DNA of 64,000 nt from contig NZ_JBBHLB010000019.1 of assembly GCF_037572415.1 (NCBI RefSeq), positions 1 through 64,000 of the forward strand. Reading direction: 5' to 3'. Position 1 is the stretch's first letter. Every line of letters starts with the position of its first letter. Under the pieces are notes generated by a model, which made no database searches, was not told the DNA's origin, and saw nothing but the letters and a program-made list of their open reading frames with translations. Both the position numbers and the translations under genes were made by a program. This stretch comes from Flavonifractor porci. Its GTDB lineage: Bacteria; Bacillota; Clostridia; Oscillospirales; Oscillospiraceae. This document shows, piece after piece, positions 31,319-40,741 of the stretch.

Positions 31319-32176
31319 TCAGCCCTCCTCAGGTGAGGCCACCAGGAACAGGAAATCACTGCCTCCCTCAGACTCAGGGAAGGCGCCATGCATAGAGTAA
31401 TTATACATAAAGCGCTCTGCCATCAGCACGCCGTAGCCGTCCTGGCAGTGATCGGTGGTGTCATAGGGATCGGCCACGATGAACACGTCATCCTGCTTGG
31501 TCTCGGTGCCCATGGTGTCGTAGCCAATGATGACCTGCCAGTGTCCGCCCCAGTCGTTGTAGCACACCATCACCGGCTTGCCCTCAGCCAGCCAGCCCTG
31601 GATGGTATCCATCCAGACCTCAGAGGCCGGGTCCTCATAGTCCAGTGTGGTGGTATAAGTAAAGCCGCCTACGCCATCAAAAATATCCATGGCCTGCTTC
31701 AAAGTAGTGCCGGGATAGCCCTCCAGCTCGGTGCCGTCCAGAGAATGGCGCAGATCCGCCAGGCTCTGCTCGTTCCACTCACCCAGCTGATCATACCAGT
31801 TCAGCACCATCAGGGCGCTGGTCACGCCGCAGGCCCACTCGCTGGTCTGCTGCATGGTCTGGAATCCGGTCAGGATGGTGAGGGTGTCGCTGGACTTCAT
31901 AGTATAGTAGTCCGGATGGGCAAAGTAGGGGGAATCCTGGTGGTCGCCCAGTCGTTCCACAGAGTCGGCACCGTCCTCAGGGGAGAGATCCGTTGCGTAG
32001 GGGATTTTCATCTCATCAGTAAAGCTGGCGGTCTTTTCCGCCATGTCAGGTGTGGCATCCACAAGGGATGTTTGGGCCGCCCCAGTCGGCTGGTTCCCTC
32101 CTGTCGTGTTTCCGCAGCCGGCCAGCAGGCTGGCTGTCACGGTCAGGGTCAGCGCCAGAGTGACTTGTTTTTTCAT
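31319..32176 (-). CDS. Lipoprotein with C39-like peptidase domain
   Basis: 285 residues from the ATG at 32176, preceded by AAAAGGAGA; a longer frame upstream is not supported. The lipobox is LLAGC near residues 18-22. The papain-like domain has the catalytic Cys in EWACGVTSALMVLNWYD, a His in GGHWQVIIGYD and an Asp in VADPYDTTD. It should be tethered outside the membrane. Its role (peptide processing or wall-protein turnover) is not known; no bacteriocin transporter is nearby. Confidence 0.85.
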   Translation of the reverse strand: MKKQVTLALTLTVTASLLAGCGNTTGGNQPTGAAQTSLVDATPDMAEKTASFTDEMKIPYATDLSPEDGADSVERLGDHQDSPYFAHPDYYTMKSSDTLTILTGFQTMQQTSEWACGVTSALMVLNWYDQLGEWNEQSLADLRHSLDGTELEGYPGTTLKQAMDIFDGVGGFTYTTTLDYEDPASEVWMDTIQGWLAEGKPVMVCYNDWGGHWQVIIGYDTMGTETKQDDVFIVADPYDTTDHCQDGYGVLMAERFMYNYSMHGAFPESEGGSDFLFLVASPEEG

Positions 32177-32312
32177 TTCTCGATCTCCTTTTTTACCGTT
32201 TCTGCATAAAAACGCAGTGCCGGTTATTGTATCAGGTAAAAAAGGAAAATGCAAGAAAAATATACAACAGAGTCCTACGGCTTCCCCTTGATCATTCCCG
32301 TCCTGTGGGAGG

Positions 32313-33065
32313 TCAGATGATCCGGCTGCGCAGGGTGCCGATGCCCTGAACGGTCACCTCCACGGTGTCGCCGGGGACCATGGGCCCCACCCCTGCCGGG
32401 GTGCCGGTGGTCACCACGTCGCCGGGCTCCAGAGTCATGGAGGCGGTGATGAACTCCAGCAGCTGGGGTACCGCCGTCATGAACCGGCTGGTATTCCCCT
32501 GCTGGACCACCGTCCCGTTGAGCCGGGTCTCAATGGCCAGAGCGGCGGGGTCCACCTCGTCGGTGACCACGGGGCCCAGGGGGGCGAAGCCGTCCATGCT
32601 CTTGCCCCGGGTCCACTGGCCGTCTCCCTTCTGCACGTCCCGGGCGGTGACGTCGTTGAGGCAGGTATAGCCTAGGATATAGTCTGCAAAGTTTTCTGCC
32701 TTTACATCCTTTGCCCGGCGGTGGATGACAAAGGCCAGCTCCCCCTCATAGTCCAGCCGTTCCACAAAGGCGGGGGCGTGGACCGTCCCTTCCGGGTGGT
32801 TGAGGGTGTTGGGGGCCTTCAGGAAGAGGATGGGCCGCTCGGGCACCCCCTCCCCCATCTCCACAGCGTGGTCGTAATAGTTCTTGCCTACGCACACGAG
32901 CTTGGTGGCCTCGCAGGGGGCCAGCAGGCGGCAGGCCTCCAGGGGTAGGCTCTCCCCGTCGTAGCAGATCTCTTCAAAGGGCGGCTTGGTCAGGGTGCGC
33001 ACCAGGTCCCCCTGGAGCACACCCCACACGCCCTTGCCGTCCCGCAGCAGCTTCACATATCTCAT
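32313..33065 (-). CDS. Fumarylacetoacetate hydrolase family protein
   Basis: 250 residues. The catalytic core (CVGKNYYDHAVEMG, DYEGELAFVIHRRAKDV, NDVTARDVQ, TTGTPAGVGPM) matches the FAH superfamily, including 2-hydroxyhepta-2,4-diene-1,7-dioate isomerase and acylpyruvase or oxaloacetate decarboxylase-like enzymes. The acidic residues of the E-x-E motif should bind Mg2+. The substrate cannot be read from sequence. It is coupled to engB by a four-base overlap, which looks accidental functionally. Confidence 0.9.
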   Translation of the reverse strand: MRYVKLLRDGKGVWGVLQGDLVRTLTKPPFEEICYDGESLPLEACRLLAPCEATKLVCVGKNYYDHAVEMGEGVPERPILFLKAPNTLNHPEGTVHAPAFVERLDYEGELAFVIHRRAKDVKAENFADYILGYTCLNDVTARDVQKGDGQWTRGKSMDGFAPLGPVVTDEVDPAALAIETRLNGTVVQQGNTSRFMTAVPQLLEFITASMTLEPGDVVTTGTPAGVGPMVPGDTVEVTVQGIGTLRSRII

Positions 33066-33661
33066 GCCAGTCCCTCCGCGTGGTCCAGGATCAGATTGAG
33101 CAGTTCCTGCTTGCCGTCTCCCTTCTCGGCCGAAAAGGGAATCACCTTTACACTCTCATCCAGCTCAAGGGTCTCCCGAATGCGGGCCAGGTTGGGCTCG
33201 ATGTCGCTCTTGCGCAGCTTGTCCAGCTTGTTGGCCACTACGGCAAAGGGCTTGCCGCTGTTCTTGAACCACTGGGCCATGGTGCAGTCGTCGGCGGTGG
33301 GCTTGTGGCGGGAGTCCACGATCATCAGTCCCAGGGTCATCAGCGAGTTGTCGGCAAACCACTCCTCCATAAGGCGGCCCCACCGCTGCTTCTCCGCCAT
33401 GGACACCTTGGCGTAGCCGTAGCCCGGCAGGTCCACCAGATAGAAGGCGGAGTCAATGAGGAAGTAGTTGATGTGGGTGGTCTTGCCAGGGGCGGCGCCC
33501 ACCCGGGCAAAGTTCTTCCGGTTCAGGAGCCGGTTAATCACAGAGGACTTGCCCACGTTGGACCGGCCGGCAAAGGCCACCTGGGCCAGCCGGTCCCGGG
33601 GAAAATCGGACGCCTTGGCGGCGGAGCGGACAAATTCCGCTTTTTGCAGATTGATGGGCAT
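33062..33661 (-). CDS. engB: Ribosome biogenesis GTPase EngB/YsxC
   Basis: 199 residues from the ATG at 33661, which has GGGAGG five bases upstream. GTPase motifs are GRSNVGKSS (G1), DLPGYG (G3) and ANKLDKL (G4). It helps assembly of the 50S subunit. Gene order lon-engB is shared with many Firmicutes. The short N-terminal segment MPINLQKAEFVRSAAKASDF fits the family. Confidence 0.95.
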   Translation of the reverse strand: MPINLQKAEFVRSAAKASDFPRDRLAQVAFAGRSNVGKSSVINRLLNRKNFARVGAAPGKTTHINYFLIDSAFYLVDLPGYGYAKVSMAEKQRWGRLMEEWFADNSLMTLGLMIVDSRHKPTADDCTMAQWFKNSGKPFAVVANKLDKLRKSDIEPNLARIRETLELDESVKVIPFSAEKGDGKQELLNLILDHAEGLA

Positions 33662-33680
33662 AATTACCTCCCAAAAAATT

Positions 33681-33846
33681 CGAAAAAGTGTCCAGAGGCA
33701 CTTTTTCGAGTAGGTTGCAGTCTGCTGCATGCAGGTTTTGTCCGCATTCAGCGAACAAAACCTGCACTTGCAGCCTGAGAAGTGTTTTCAGCCACGCACA
33801 TGTCGCGGCTGAAAACAGATCCCATTTTTTCGCGTCTGCGGACGCG
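33681..33846. repeat. Cluster of hairpins between lon and engB
   Basis: Inverted repeats follow one another: CGAAAAAGTG (33681-33690) with 33699-33708; TGCAGGTTTTGT (33730-33741) with 33755-33766; GTTTTCAGCCACG (33784-33796) with 33804-33816 (one G-U); CGCGTC (33831-33836) with GACGCG (33841-33846). The layout resembles the cluster at 25860-26031, and each contains an AAAAAGTG/CACTTTTT stem. Confidence 0.7.
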
Positions 33847-33912
33847 AACTCTGCGAGGCTTTTCAGCATCGGAAGAGTCTTTGCCCCTCCTTGGTTCAAA
33901 AATAGCGGGAAT

Positions 33913-36312
33913 TTACTGGCGCAGGTTGGGCCGCTCGGCGGTCTGGGGGGCGGCGTGGGGCTGGGCCAGCGGCTGAGCAGGTTCACACACCTTCAGGTCC
34001 AGAGCCTCAGCCAGCACCTGGTCCGCCTGCTCCACAGGCACGAACCGCAGCCCAGCCTTGACGGTGGGATCGATCTCCTCCAGATCCTTCACGTTATCCA
34101 CCGGAACAATCACAGTGCGGATGCCGTTGCGGTAGGCGGCCATCGTCTTTTCCTTCAGGCCGCCGATGGGCAGCACTCTGCCCCGTAAAGTAACTTCGCC
34201 TGTCATCGCCAACTCCGTCTTGACCGGCATACCGGTGAGGGCGGACACCATGGCGGTGGTGATGGCGATACCGGCGGAGGGGCCGTCTTTGGGCACCGCT
34301 CCCTCCGGGAAGTGGATATGGAGATCTTTTGTCTTGTGGAAATCGGCCTCGATGCCCAGCTGGGCGGCCCGGCTGCGGATGTAGGTCAGGGCAGCGTGGG
34401 CAGACTCCTTCATCACGTCCCCCAGGTTGCCGGTAAGCTCCACCTTTCCGGTGCCGGGCACCACGGCAACCTCCACCTCCAGGATCTCGCCTCCCACACT
34501 GGTCCAGGCCAGACCGTTGACCACGCCCACCTGCTCGGTCTGGGGGATGTGGTCGGGGTGGTACCGGGGAATGCCCAATAGCTCCTCCAGGTTCTTCTCT
34601 GTAATGCTGACCGACTTTACAGAGCCTGTCACCAGGCGCATTGCCGCTTTTCGGCACAGGGCGCCGATCTGCCGCTCCAGGATACGCACGCCGGACTCCC
34701 GGGTGTAGCCCCGGATGAGGGTACGCAGTGCATCGTCAGACAGCTTAAACTTGGCGCGCGTCAACCCGTGGCGCTTGATCTGCTTGGGGATCAGGTGGCG
34801 CTTGGCGATCTCCACCTTTTCCTCGTCGGTATAGCTGCTCAGCTCAATGACCTCCATCCGGTCCAGCAGCGGCTTGGGGATGGTGTCCAGGGTATTGGCG
34901 GTGGTGATAAAGAGCACGTCGGACAGATCGAAGGGCACCTCCAGGAAGTGGTCCCGGAAGGTGGCGTTCTGTTCGGCGTCCAGCACCTCCAGCAGCGCGG
35001 AGGCGGGGTCGCCCCGCTGGTCGTTTCCCAGCTTGTCGATCTCGTCCAGCAGCAGCAGCGGATTGCAGCTGTCCGCCTGCTTGATGGCGGCAATGATGCG
35101 GCCGGGCATGGCCCCTACATAGGTTTTGCGGTGGCCCCGGATCTCGGCCTCGTCGTGGACGCCGCCCAGAGAGATGCGGGCCATATTCCGATGGATGGCC
35201 CGGGCCACACTGGCGGCGATGGAGGTCTTGCCCACGCCGGGCGGGCCCACCAGGCAGAGGATCTGCCCCTTCATCTGGGGCGAGAGCTGCTTGACGGCCA
35301 AAAACTCCAGGATACGCTCCTTCACCTTCTCCAGGCCGTAGTGGTCCCCGTCCAGCACCTTGCGGGCTGCCTCCACGTTGACCCGCTCCTTGGTATACTT
35401 GCCCCAGGGCAGCTCCAGCACGGTGTCCAGGTAGTTGCGCAGCACCGTGGCCTCGGCGGAGCCGAAGGGCTGCTTCTCTAGCCGGCCCAGCTCCTTGGTC
35501 AGCTTGTCTCCCACCTCCTGGGGCAGCTTGGCCTGGGCAATGCGCTGGCGGTACTCTTCCAGTTCGCTGTCTCCCTGGCCGTCCTCCCCCAGCTCCTGCT
35601 GGAGGACCTTCAACTGCTCCCGCAGCACATAGTCCCGCTGGCTCCGGGTAAGCTGATCCCGTACCTTGTCCTGCATCTGGTGCTCCAGTTCCAGGATGGC
35701 CACCTCCCGGCGGAGGTTCTGGCACAGCTTTTCCAGACGGCGGACAGGACGCAGCTCCTCCAGAATGGCCTGCTTGTCCCCGGTACGCATGGGCAGGTTC
35801 TGGGCGATGTAGTCGGCGATGTAGCCCGGCTCCTCACTGGAGAGCACCGACAGCAGAATGTCGGGGGTCATCTTGGGGGCCAGGTCGATGTAGTTTTCAA
35901 ACAGCTCGTAGGTCTGACGGATCAGCGCCTCGGTGCGGGCGGAGCGGCGCACCTGCTTCTCCTCCGGGATCTCCTCCACCTGGGCGGTGAAGTATGGCGT
36001 AATCTGAACCAGGCTCTGGAGCCGGCCCCGGCTGACGCCCTCCACCATCACCCGCACGTTGCCGCCGGGCAGACGGAGGATCTGGCGGACGGTGCTGATG
36101 GTACCTACCTGGTAGAGGTCGGCCTCCTTGGGCTCCTCCACCGCCATGTCCCGCTGAGCCACCAGGAAGATGGGCTGGCCGGAGGTCATGGACTCATCCA
36201 GGGCCTTGATGGAGGCCTCACGACCCACGTCAAAGTGGAGCATCATATTAGGAAAAATAGTCAGCCCCCGCAGGGCCAGGGCCGGCATGACCGCAGGCAG
36301 ATTGGTTTGCAT
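33913..36312 (-). CDS. lon: ATP-dependent protease Lon
   Basis: 799 residues. An N-terminal Lon substrate-binding domain (LPAVMPALALRGLTIFPNMM) is followed by the AAA+ module with Walker A GPPGVGKTS and Walker B LLLLDEIDKLG. The C-terminal protease domain carries the Ser-Lys dyad (PKDGPSAGIAI, then GGLKEKTMAAY). It degrades misfolded and regulatory proteins in the cytosol. The last 20 residues are a Pro/Ala-rich extension. It lies in a tig-clpP-clpX-lon block. Confidence 0.96.
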   Translation of the reverse strand: MQTNLPAVMPALALRGLTIFPNMMLHFDVGREASIKALDESMTSGQPIFLVAQRDMAVEEPKEADLYQVGTISTVRQILRLPGGNVRVMVEGVSRGRLQSLVQITPYFTAQVEEIPEEKQVRRSARTEALIRQTYELFENYIDLAPKMTPDILLSVLSSEEPGYIADYIAQNLPMRTGDKQAILEELRPVRRLEKLCQNLRREVAILELEHQMQDKVRDQLTRSQRDYVLREQLKVLQQELGEDGQGDSELEEYRQRIAQAKLPQEVGDKLTKELGRLEKQPFGSAEATVLRNYLDTVLELPWGKYTKERVNVEAARKVLDGDHYGLEKVKERILEFLAVKQLSPQMKGQILCLVGPPGVGKTSIAASVARAIHRNMARISLGGVHDEAEIRGHRKTYVGAMPGRIIAAIKQADSCNPLLLLDEIDKLGNDQRGDPASALLEVLDAEQNATFRDHFLEVPFDLSDVLFITTANTLDTIPKPLLDRMEVIELSSYTDEEKVEIAKRHLIPKQIKRHGLTRAKFKLSDDALRTLIRGYTRESGVRILERQIGALCRKAAMRLVTGSVKSVSITEKNLEELLGIPRYHPDHIPQTEQVGVVNGLAWTSVGGEILEVEVAVVPGTGKVELTGNLGDVMKESAHAALTYIRSRAAQLGIEADFHKTKDLHIHFPEGAVPKDGPSAGIAITTAMVSALTGMPVKTELAMTGEVTLRGRVLPIGGLKEKTMAAYRNGIRTVIVPVDNVKDLEEIDPTVKAGLRFVPVEQADQVLAEALDLKVCEPAQPLAQPHAAPQTAERPNLRQ

Positions 36313-36420
36313 GGACTTCCCTCCTCTCGGGAATATGAAACAGGAGACAGGACCGAGGGCGGCCGGTCCTGCCCAGTCTCCCGGTTCCTGTCTCCTATAT
36401 TGATCTTATGGTTGTGCTGT

Positions 36421-37734
36421 TCAGGACACGTTGCCCTTGGGGGACTTTCCGCCGTGCTCGGCACGGAGAGACGCGCCGCCCAGCCTGGGCCGGTGGGTGC
36501 GCTCCGGGTCGTGCTCCACCGTAGGAGCCACGTGGTCCTTGACACTCTCGGCGGTGATGGTCACCTTGGTGATGGTGGGGTCGGAGGGCACGTCGTACAT
36601 GACCTGGGTCATGACCTCCTCCAGCACCGCCCGCAGGCCGCGGGCGCCGATGCCACGCTCGATGGCCTTGTCGGCGGCTGCCTCCAGGGCGGCGGTGTCA
36701 AAGGTGAGATCCACCATATCGTACTCCAGCAGCTTCTGGTACTGCTTCACCAGAGCGTTCTTGGGCTCAGTGAGGATGCGCACCAGCTGGTTTTTGTCCA
36801 GGGCGTTCAGGGTGGTGATCACCGGCAGACGGCCCACCAGCTCGGGAATGATACCAAACTTCAGCAAGTCGTGAGGCTGGATCTCCTTGAAGATGGCGTT
36901 GTCCTTCTCCTTCTTGCTCTGGATCTCGGCGCCGAAACCGATGGTCTTTTTGTCCAGACGCTGCTCGATGATCTTCTCCATGCCGTCGAAGGCGCCGCCG
37001 CAGATGAAGAGGATGTTCTTGGTGTTGATCTGGATGAACTCCTGATGGGGGTGCTTGCGGCCGCCCTGGGGGGGCACGTTGGCCACGGTACCCTCCAGGA
37101 TCTTCAGCAGAGCCTGCTGCACACCCTCGCCGGACACATCCCGGGTGATGGAGGTATTCTCGCTCTTGCGGGCGATCTTGTCGATCTCATCCACATAGAT
37201 GATGCCCCGCTCGGCCAGCTCAATGTCGTAATCGGCGGCCTGGACCAGACGCAGCAGGATGTTCTCCACGTCGTCGCCCACATAGCCCGCCTCGGTGAGG
37301 GTGGTGGCGTCGGCGATGGCAAAGGGCACCTTCAGGATGCGGGCCAGGGTCTGGGCAAACAGAGTCTTGCCGCAGCCGGTGGGGCCCATGAGCAGGATAT
37401 TGCTCTTCTGGAGCTCCACGTCCTCCCCGCCGCCGAAGTAAATGCGCTTATAGTGGTTGTATACCGCCACGGACAGGGCCACCTTGGCATCCTCCTGCCC
37501 GATGATATACTCATCCAGCACGTCCCGAATCTCCCGGGGAGTGGGGATCACATCGGGGATGTCGGGGGACACGGTCTCCTCCGGGTCGTAGTTGTCGTCC
37601 AGAATGCTCATGCACAGGTGGACGCACTCATTGCAGATATAGGCCCCGGGGCCAGCAATGATGCGGGCCACCTGGTCCTGGTGCTTGCCGCAAAAGGAAC
37701 AGCGTACGCTTTTGCGCTCGTCGTTTTTTGGCAT
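36421..37734 (-). CDS. clpX: ClpX, ATP-binding subunit of ClpXP
   Basis: 437 residues. The zinc-binding domain (CSFCGKHQDQVARIIAGPGA, then CNECVHLC) is followed by the AAA+ core with GPTGCGKT, Walker B IIYVDEIDKIA and the ClpP-binding IGFGAEI loop (the IGF motif). It unfolds tagged proteins and feeds them to ClpP. It lies between clpP and lon, with a strong hairpin separating it from clpP. Confidence 0.96.
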   Translation of the reverse strand: MPKNDERKSVRCSFCGKHQDQVARIIAGPGAYICNECVHLCMSILDDNYDPEETVSPDIPDVIPTPREIRDVLDEYIIGQEDAKVALSVAVYNHYKRIYFGGGEDVELQKSNILLMGPTGCGKTLFAQTLARILKVPFAIADATTLTEAGYVGDDVENILLRLVQAADYDIELAERGIIYVDEIDKIARKSENTSITRDVSGEGVQQALLKILEGTVANVPPQGGRKHPHQEFIQINTKNILFICGGAFDGMEKIIEQRLDKKTIGFGAEIQSKKEKDNAIFKEIQPHDLLKFGIIPELVGRLPVITTLNALDKNQLVRILTEPKNALVKQYQKLLEYDMVDLTFDTAALEAAADKAIERGIGARGLRAVLEEVMTQVMYDVPSDPTITKVTITAESVKDHVAPTVEHDPERTHRPRLGGASLRAEHGGKSPKGNVS

Positions 37735-37778
37735 ATCGTTACCTCGTCGTACTCTGGATTGGTTGCAGGCAAAAAGCC

Positions 37779-37811
37779 GGAAAGGGAGCGGGGCGTTTCC
37801 TCCCCGCTCCC
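37779..37811 (-). terminator. Hairpin between clpP and clpX
   Basis: Arms GGGAGCGGGG (37784-37793) and CCCCGCTCCC (37802-37811) are followed on minus by TTTCCGGCTTTTT. It would reduce clpX transcription relative to clpP or act as a processing site. Confidence 0.55.
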
Positions 37812-37818
37812 CCGCAGA

Positions 37819-38400
37819 TTACCGGGAATAGATGACCTTGTCGATCAGGCCAAACTCCTTGGCCTCCTCAGCGGACATGAAGTTGTCACGCTCACAGGCG
37901 GCGGTGACTTCCGCCACGTTCCTGCCGGTGTTGTCGGCCAGGATCTGGTTCATACGCTTCTTGATGATCTCCAGGCGCTTGAGGTGGATGGCCATATCAG
38001 TGATCTGGCCCTGAGTGCCGGCGGAGGGCTGATGGATCATGATCTCCGCGTTGGGCAGCGCCAGGCGCTTGCCCTTGGCGCCGGAAGAGAGCAGGAAGGC
38101 CCCCATGCTGGCCGCCATACCGATGCAGATGGTGGATACATCGCACTTGATGTACTGCATGGTATCGTAGATGGCCATACCATCGGTGACGGAGCCGCCG
38201 GGGCTGTTGATATAGAACTGAATGTCCTTATCCGGGTCCTGGGCCTCCAGGTAGAGCAGCTGGGCCACCACCAGACTGGCGGTGGTGGCGTTGACCTCCT
38301 CGCCCAGGAAGATGATGCGGTCGTTGAGCAGGCGGGAGAAAATGTCATAGGACCGCTCGCCCCGATTGGTTTGCTCCACTACATAGGGTACTAAGCTCAT
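37819..38400 (-). CDS. clpP: ClpP proteolytic subunit
   Basis: 193 residues, normal length. Catalytic Ser is in GMAASMGAFLLSSGAKGKR, His in IMIHQPSAGTQG, and Asp in the family's later DRDNFMSAEEA-type region (here ERDNFMSAEEAKEFG). It forms the barrel protease that works with ClpX. The start VPYVVEQTNRGERSYDIF is the conserved propeptide and N-terminal loop. Confidence 0.96.
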   Translation of the reverse strand: MSLVPYVVEQTNRGERSYDIFSRLLNDRIIFLGEEVNATTASLVVAQLLYLEAQDPDKDIQFYINSPGGSVTDGMAIYDTMQYIKCDVSTICIGMAASMGAFLLSSGAKGKRLALPNAEIMIHQPSAGTQGQITDMAIHLKRLEIIKKRMNQILADNTGRNVAEVTAACERDNFMSAEEAKEFGLIDKVIYSR

Positions 38401-38520
38401 GATTGCGAAACTCCTTTATTCTGATGTCGGGGCAGCCGGCCTCCCTCTCAGAGGCCGGGGCCCCGGACCATCCCCACCCTTGGGCAGGCTTACCTCAAAG
38501 TATGCCCACCCTGCGGCGTC

Positions 38521-39942
38521 TTATTCCTCGGTCTTGGCCTCCTCAGCGGGGGCCTCCTCGGTCTTCTTCTTGGTGGTGCGGCGCTTCTTGGGCTTCTCCT
38601 CGCCCTCGGCAGCCTCACCCTCGGCCTCCTCGGCCTTCTTCTTGGTGGTCTTCTTCTTGGCAGGAGCCTTGCCCACCTTGGCGCTGTCATAGATGACCTG
38701 CTCGGCCTTCTGCACAGCCAGACCCTTCTTCACGTCCTCAGCGGGAGCGGCGGCCTTCACCTGATCCAGCTCCATGTGGTACTCGTCGGCCAGGCGCTTG
38801 TACTCGGCCTCCAGGTCCTCGCCGGTGATCTCGATGTTCTCGGCGGCCACAACGGCACCCAGAGCCAGATCACGGCGCACCCGCTCCAGAGCGGCGGCGC
38901 CGGCCTGAGCGCGGACAATGTCGATGGTCATGCCGGTCATAGCCATATACTGCTCGAAGGAGATGCCCTGAGCCTGGATGCGGCGGGCCATATCCTCCAC
39001 CATCTGGTCGGTCTCGTAGGCCACCATGGCGTCGGGGATCTCAACCTCCATGTTGTCCATGACCTGCTCCATGACAGCAGCCTCAAAGGCGCGCTTGGCC
39101 TGGGCCTCACGGCGCTCGGTCAGCTTGTCGGCCAGGTCCTTCTTGAAGGCCTCCAGGGTGTCGAACTCGGACACGTCCTTGGCGAACTCGTCGTCCACGG
39201 TGGGCAGCTGCTTCTCCTTGACCTCGTGGACCTTGACCTTGAACACCACGGGAGCGCCGGCCAGCTCCTCGGCGTGATACTCCTCAGGGAAGGTGACGTT
39301 GACATCCTTCTCGTCGCCAGCCTTGGCGCCCACCAGCTGATCCTCAAAACCAGGGATGAAGGCGCCGGAGCCCAGCTCCAGGCTGTGGCCCTCGGCCTTA
39401 CCGCCGTCAAAGGGAACGCCGTCCTTGAAGCCCTCGAAGTCGATGACCACGGTGTCGCCGTTCTGAGCCTCGCGCTCCACGGTCACCATGCGGGTGGCGC
39501 GGTTGATGTAGGGCTTGAGCTCGCCCTCGATATCCTCGTCGGTGATCTTGACCTCTTCCTTCTCAGCGGTGAGGCCCTTGTACTCGCCCAGCTTCACCTC
39601 GGGACGGACGGTGACGGTGGCCTTGAAGGTCAGGCCGTCCTTACCGGCCTCCAGAACCTCCACGTTGGGCCAGGACACCACGTCCAGCTTCTCCTGCTCC
39701 ACGGCATCGGCATAAGCCTGGGGATAAAGCTCGTTGATGGCATCTTCATAGAACACGCCGGAGCCGAACATACCCTCGATGATCTTCCGGGGGGCCTTGC
39801 CCTTCCGGAAGCCGGGCACGTTGATCTTGCTGCGCTGCTTCAGATAAGCCTTCTGGACCGCGGCCTCAAACTCCTCGCCGCCGATCTCGATGACCAGCTC
39901 CACGGCGCTCTTTTCCTGCTTCTCGACGCTTTTGACATTCAT
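38521..39942 (-). CDS. tig: Trigger factor chaperone
   Basis: 473 residues. The N-terminal ribosome-binding domain contains GFRKGKAPRK, followed by a PPIase domain (NGDTVVIDFEGFKDG, then FPEEYHAEELAGAPVVF) and the helical chaperone domain. About the last 45 residues are a low-complexity Lys/Glu/Ala/Thr tail beyond the standard end, with KKKTTKKK-like runs. It receives nascent chains at the ribosome exit. It is the first of the protein-quality block. Confidence 0.95.
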   Translation of the reverse strand: MNVKSVEKQEKSAVELVIEIGGEEFEAAVQKAYLKQRSKINVPGFRKGKAPRKIIEGMFGSGVFYEDAINELYPQAYADAVEQEKLDVVSWPNVEVLEAGKDGLTFKATVTVRPEVKLGEYKGLTAEKEEVKITDEDIEGELKPYINRATRMVTVEREAQNGDTVVIDFEGFKDGVPFDGGKAEGHSLELGSGAFIPGFEDQLVGAKAGDEKDVNVTFPEEYHAEELAGAPVVFKVKVHEVKEKQLPTVDDEFAKDVSEFDTLEAFKKDLADKLTERREAQAKRAFEAAVMEQVMDNMEVEIPDAMVAYETDQMVEDMARRIQAQGISFEQYMAMTGMTIDIVRAQAGAAALERVRRDLALGAVVAAENIEITGEDLEAEYKRLADEYHMELDQVKAAAPAEDVKKGLAVQKAEQVIYDSAKVGKAPAKKKTTKKKAEEAEGEAAEGEEKPKKRRTTKKKTEEAPAEEAKTEE

Positions 39943-40060
39943 CTTGTTAACTTCCTCCTGTCAGCCCCGGGGCCCGGACAGGGGTCCAGGACGGGGCAGC
40001 TTTCGCGTTATCCGTTATATATTATCAGATATGCGCGGAAATTGCCATAGTTTTTTTCAA

Positions 40061-40741
40061 TTATTCCAGGATTTTTTGGGGCTGGAACCCCACATAGTCC
40101 GCCGCCACCAGGTGATAGGCCACCGGACCAAACTTCCCCTCCACCGCCAAACGGTGGCTTCCGCCATGAAGATGGCCGTAATAGCAGGCCTCCACCTCAT
40201 ACTGTTCCAGCAGCGAAATGATCTCCGGACAGCGGTAGCCCTGGTACAGGGGCGGGTAGTGAAGAAAGCACAGCTTCTTCCTCTCCCCCGCTGCCTTCAG
40301 GGAGGCCTCCAGCCGGATCAGCTCCCGGTTGAATACCTTCTGGTCCCCTTTTTCCTCGTAAAACCAGCCTCGGGTACCGCACAGAGCGTACTCCCCATAT
40401 TCATAACAGTTATTATGGAGAATATTCAGGGTGGAAAAGCCCTTCTCGGAGAAAAAGCGGTTCATCTTGGAGGCGGTGTTCCACCAGTAGTCGTGGTTGC
40501 CCTTGAGCAGCAGCTTCCGATTTCCCGGCAGACCGTCCAGAAAGGCGAAGTCGGCCTCCGCCTCCTCCAGGCTCATGCCCCAGGACAGATCGCCGCACAG
40601 CACCACCGTGTCCTCCGGGCCTACCGCCTGAAAGCCCTCCCGCAGCTTGTCCACATAGCCCTCCCAGCCGCCGCCGAACACGTCCATGGGCTTGTTGGAG
40701 CGGAGGGAGAGGTGGGTGTCGCCAATGACAAACAGGGCCAT
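40061..40741 (-). CDS. Metallophosphoesterase
   Basis: 226 residues. Calcineurin-like motifs are ALFVIGDTHLSL, VVLCGDLSWG, LLKGNHDYWW and YYGHLHGG. It binds two metals and hydrolyses a phosphoester; the substrate is unknown. The start abuts thrC within one base, so they are co-transcribed. A related but shorter YfcE-type enzyme is encoded at 55070-55537. Confidence 0.9.
   Translation of the reverse strand: MALFVIGDTHLSLRSNKPMDVFGGGWEGYVDKLREGFQAVGPEDTVVLCGDLSWGMSLEEAEADFAFLDGLPGNRKLLLKGNHDYWWNTASKMNRFFSEKGFSTLNILHNNCYEYGEYALCGTRGWFYEEKGDQKVFNRELIRLEASLKAAGERKKLCFLHYPPLYQGYRCPEIISLLEQYEVEACYYGHLHGGSHRLAVEGKFGPVAYHLVAADYVGFQPQKILE

Noticed and set aside
35680..38394. Long plus-strand open frame opposite lon, clpX and clpP
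   Set aside because: It spans three well-identified minus-strand genes and their gaps; high GC keeps the antisense frame open.
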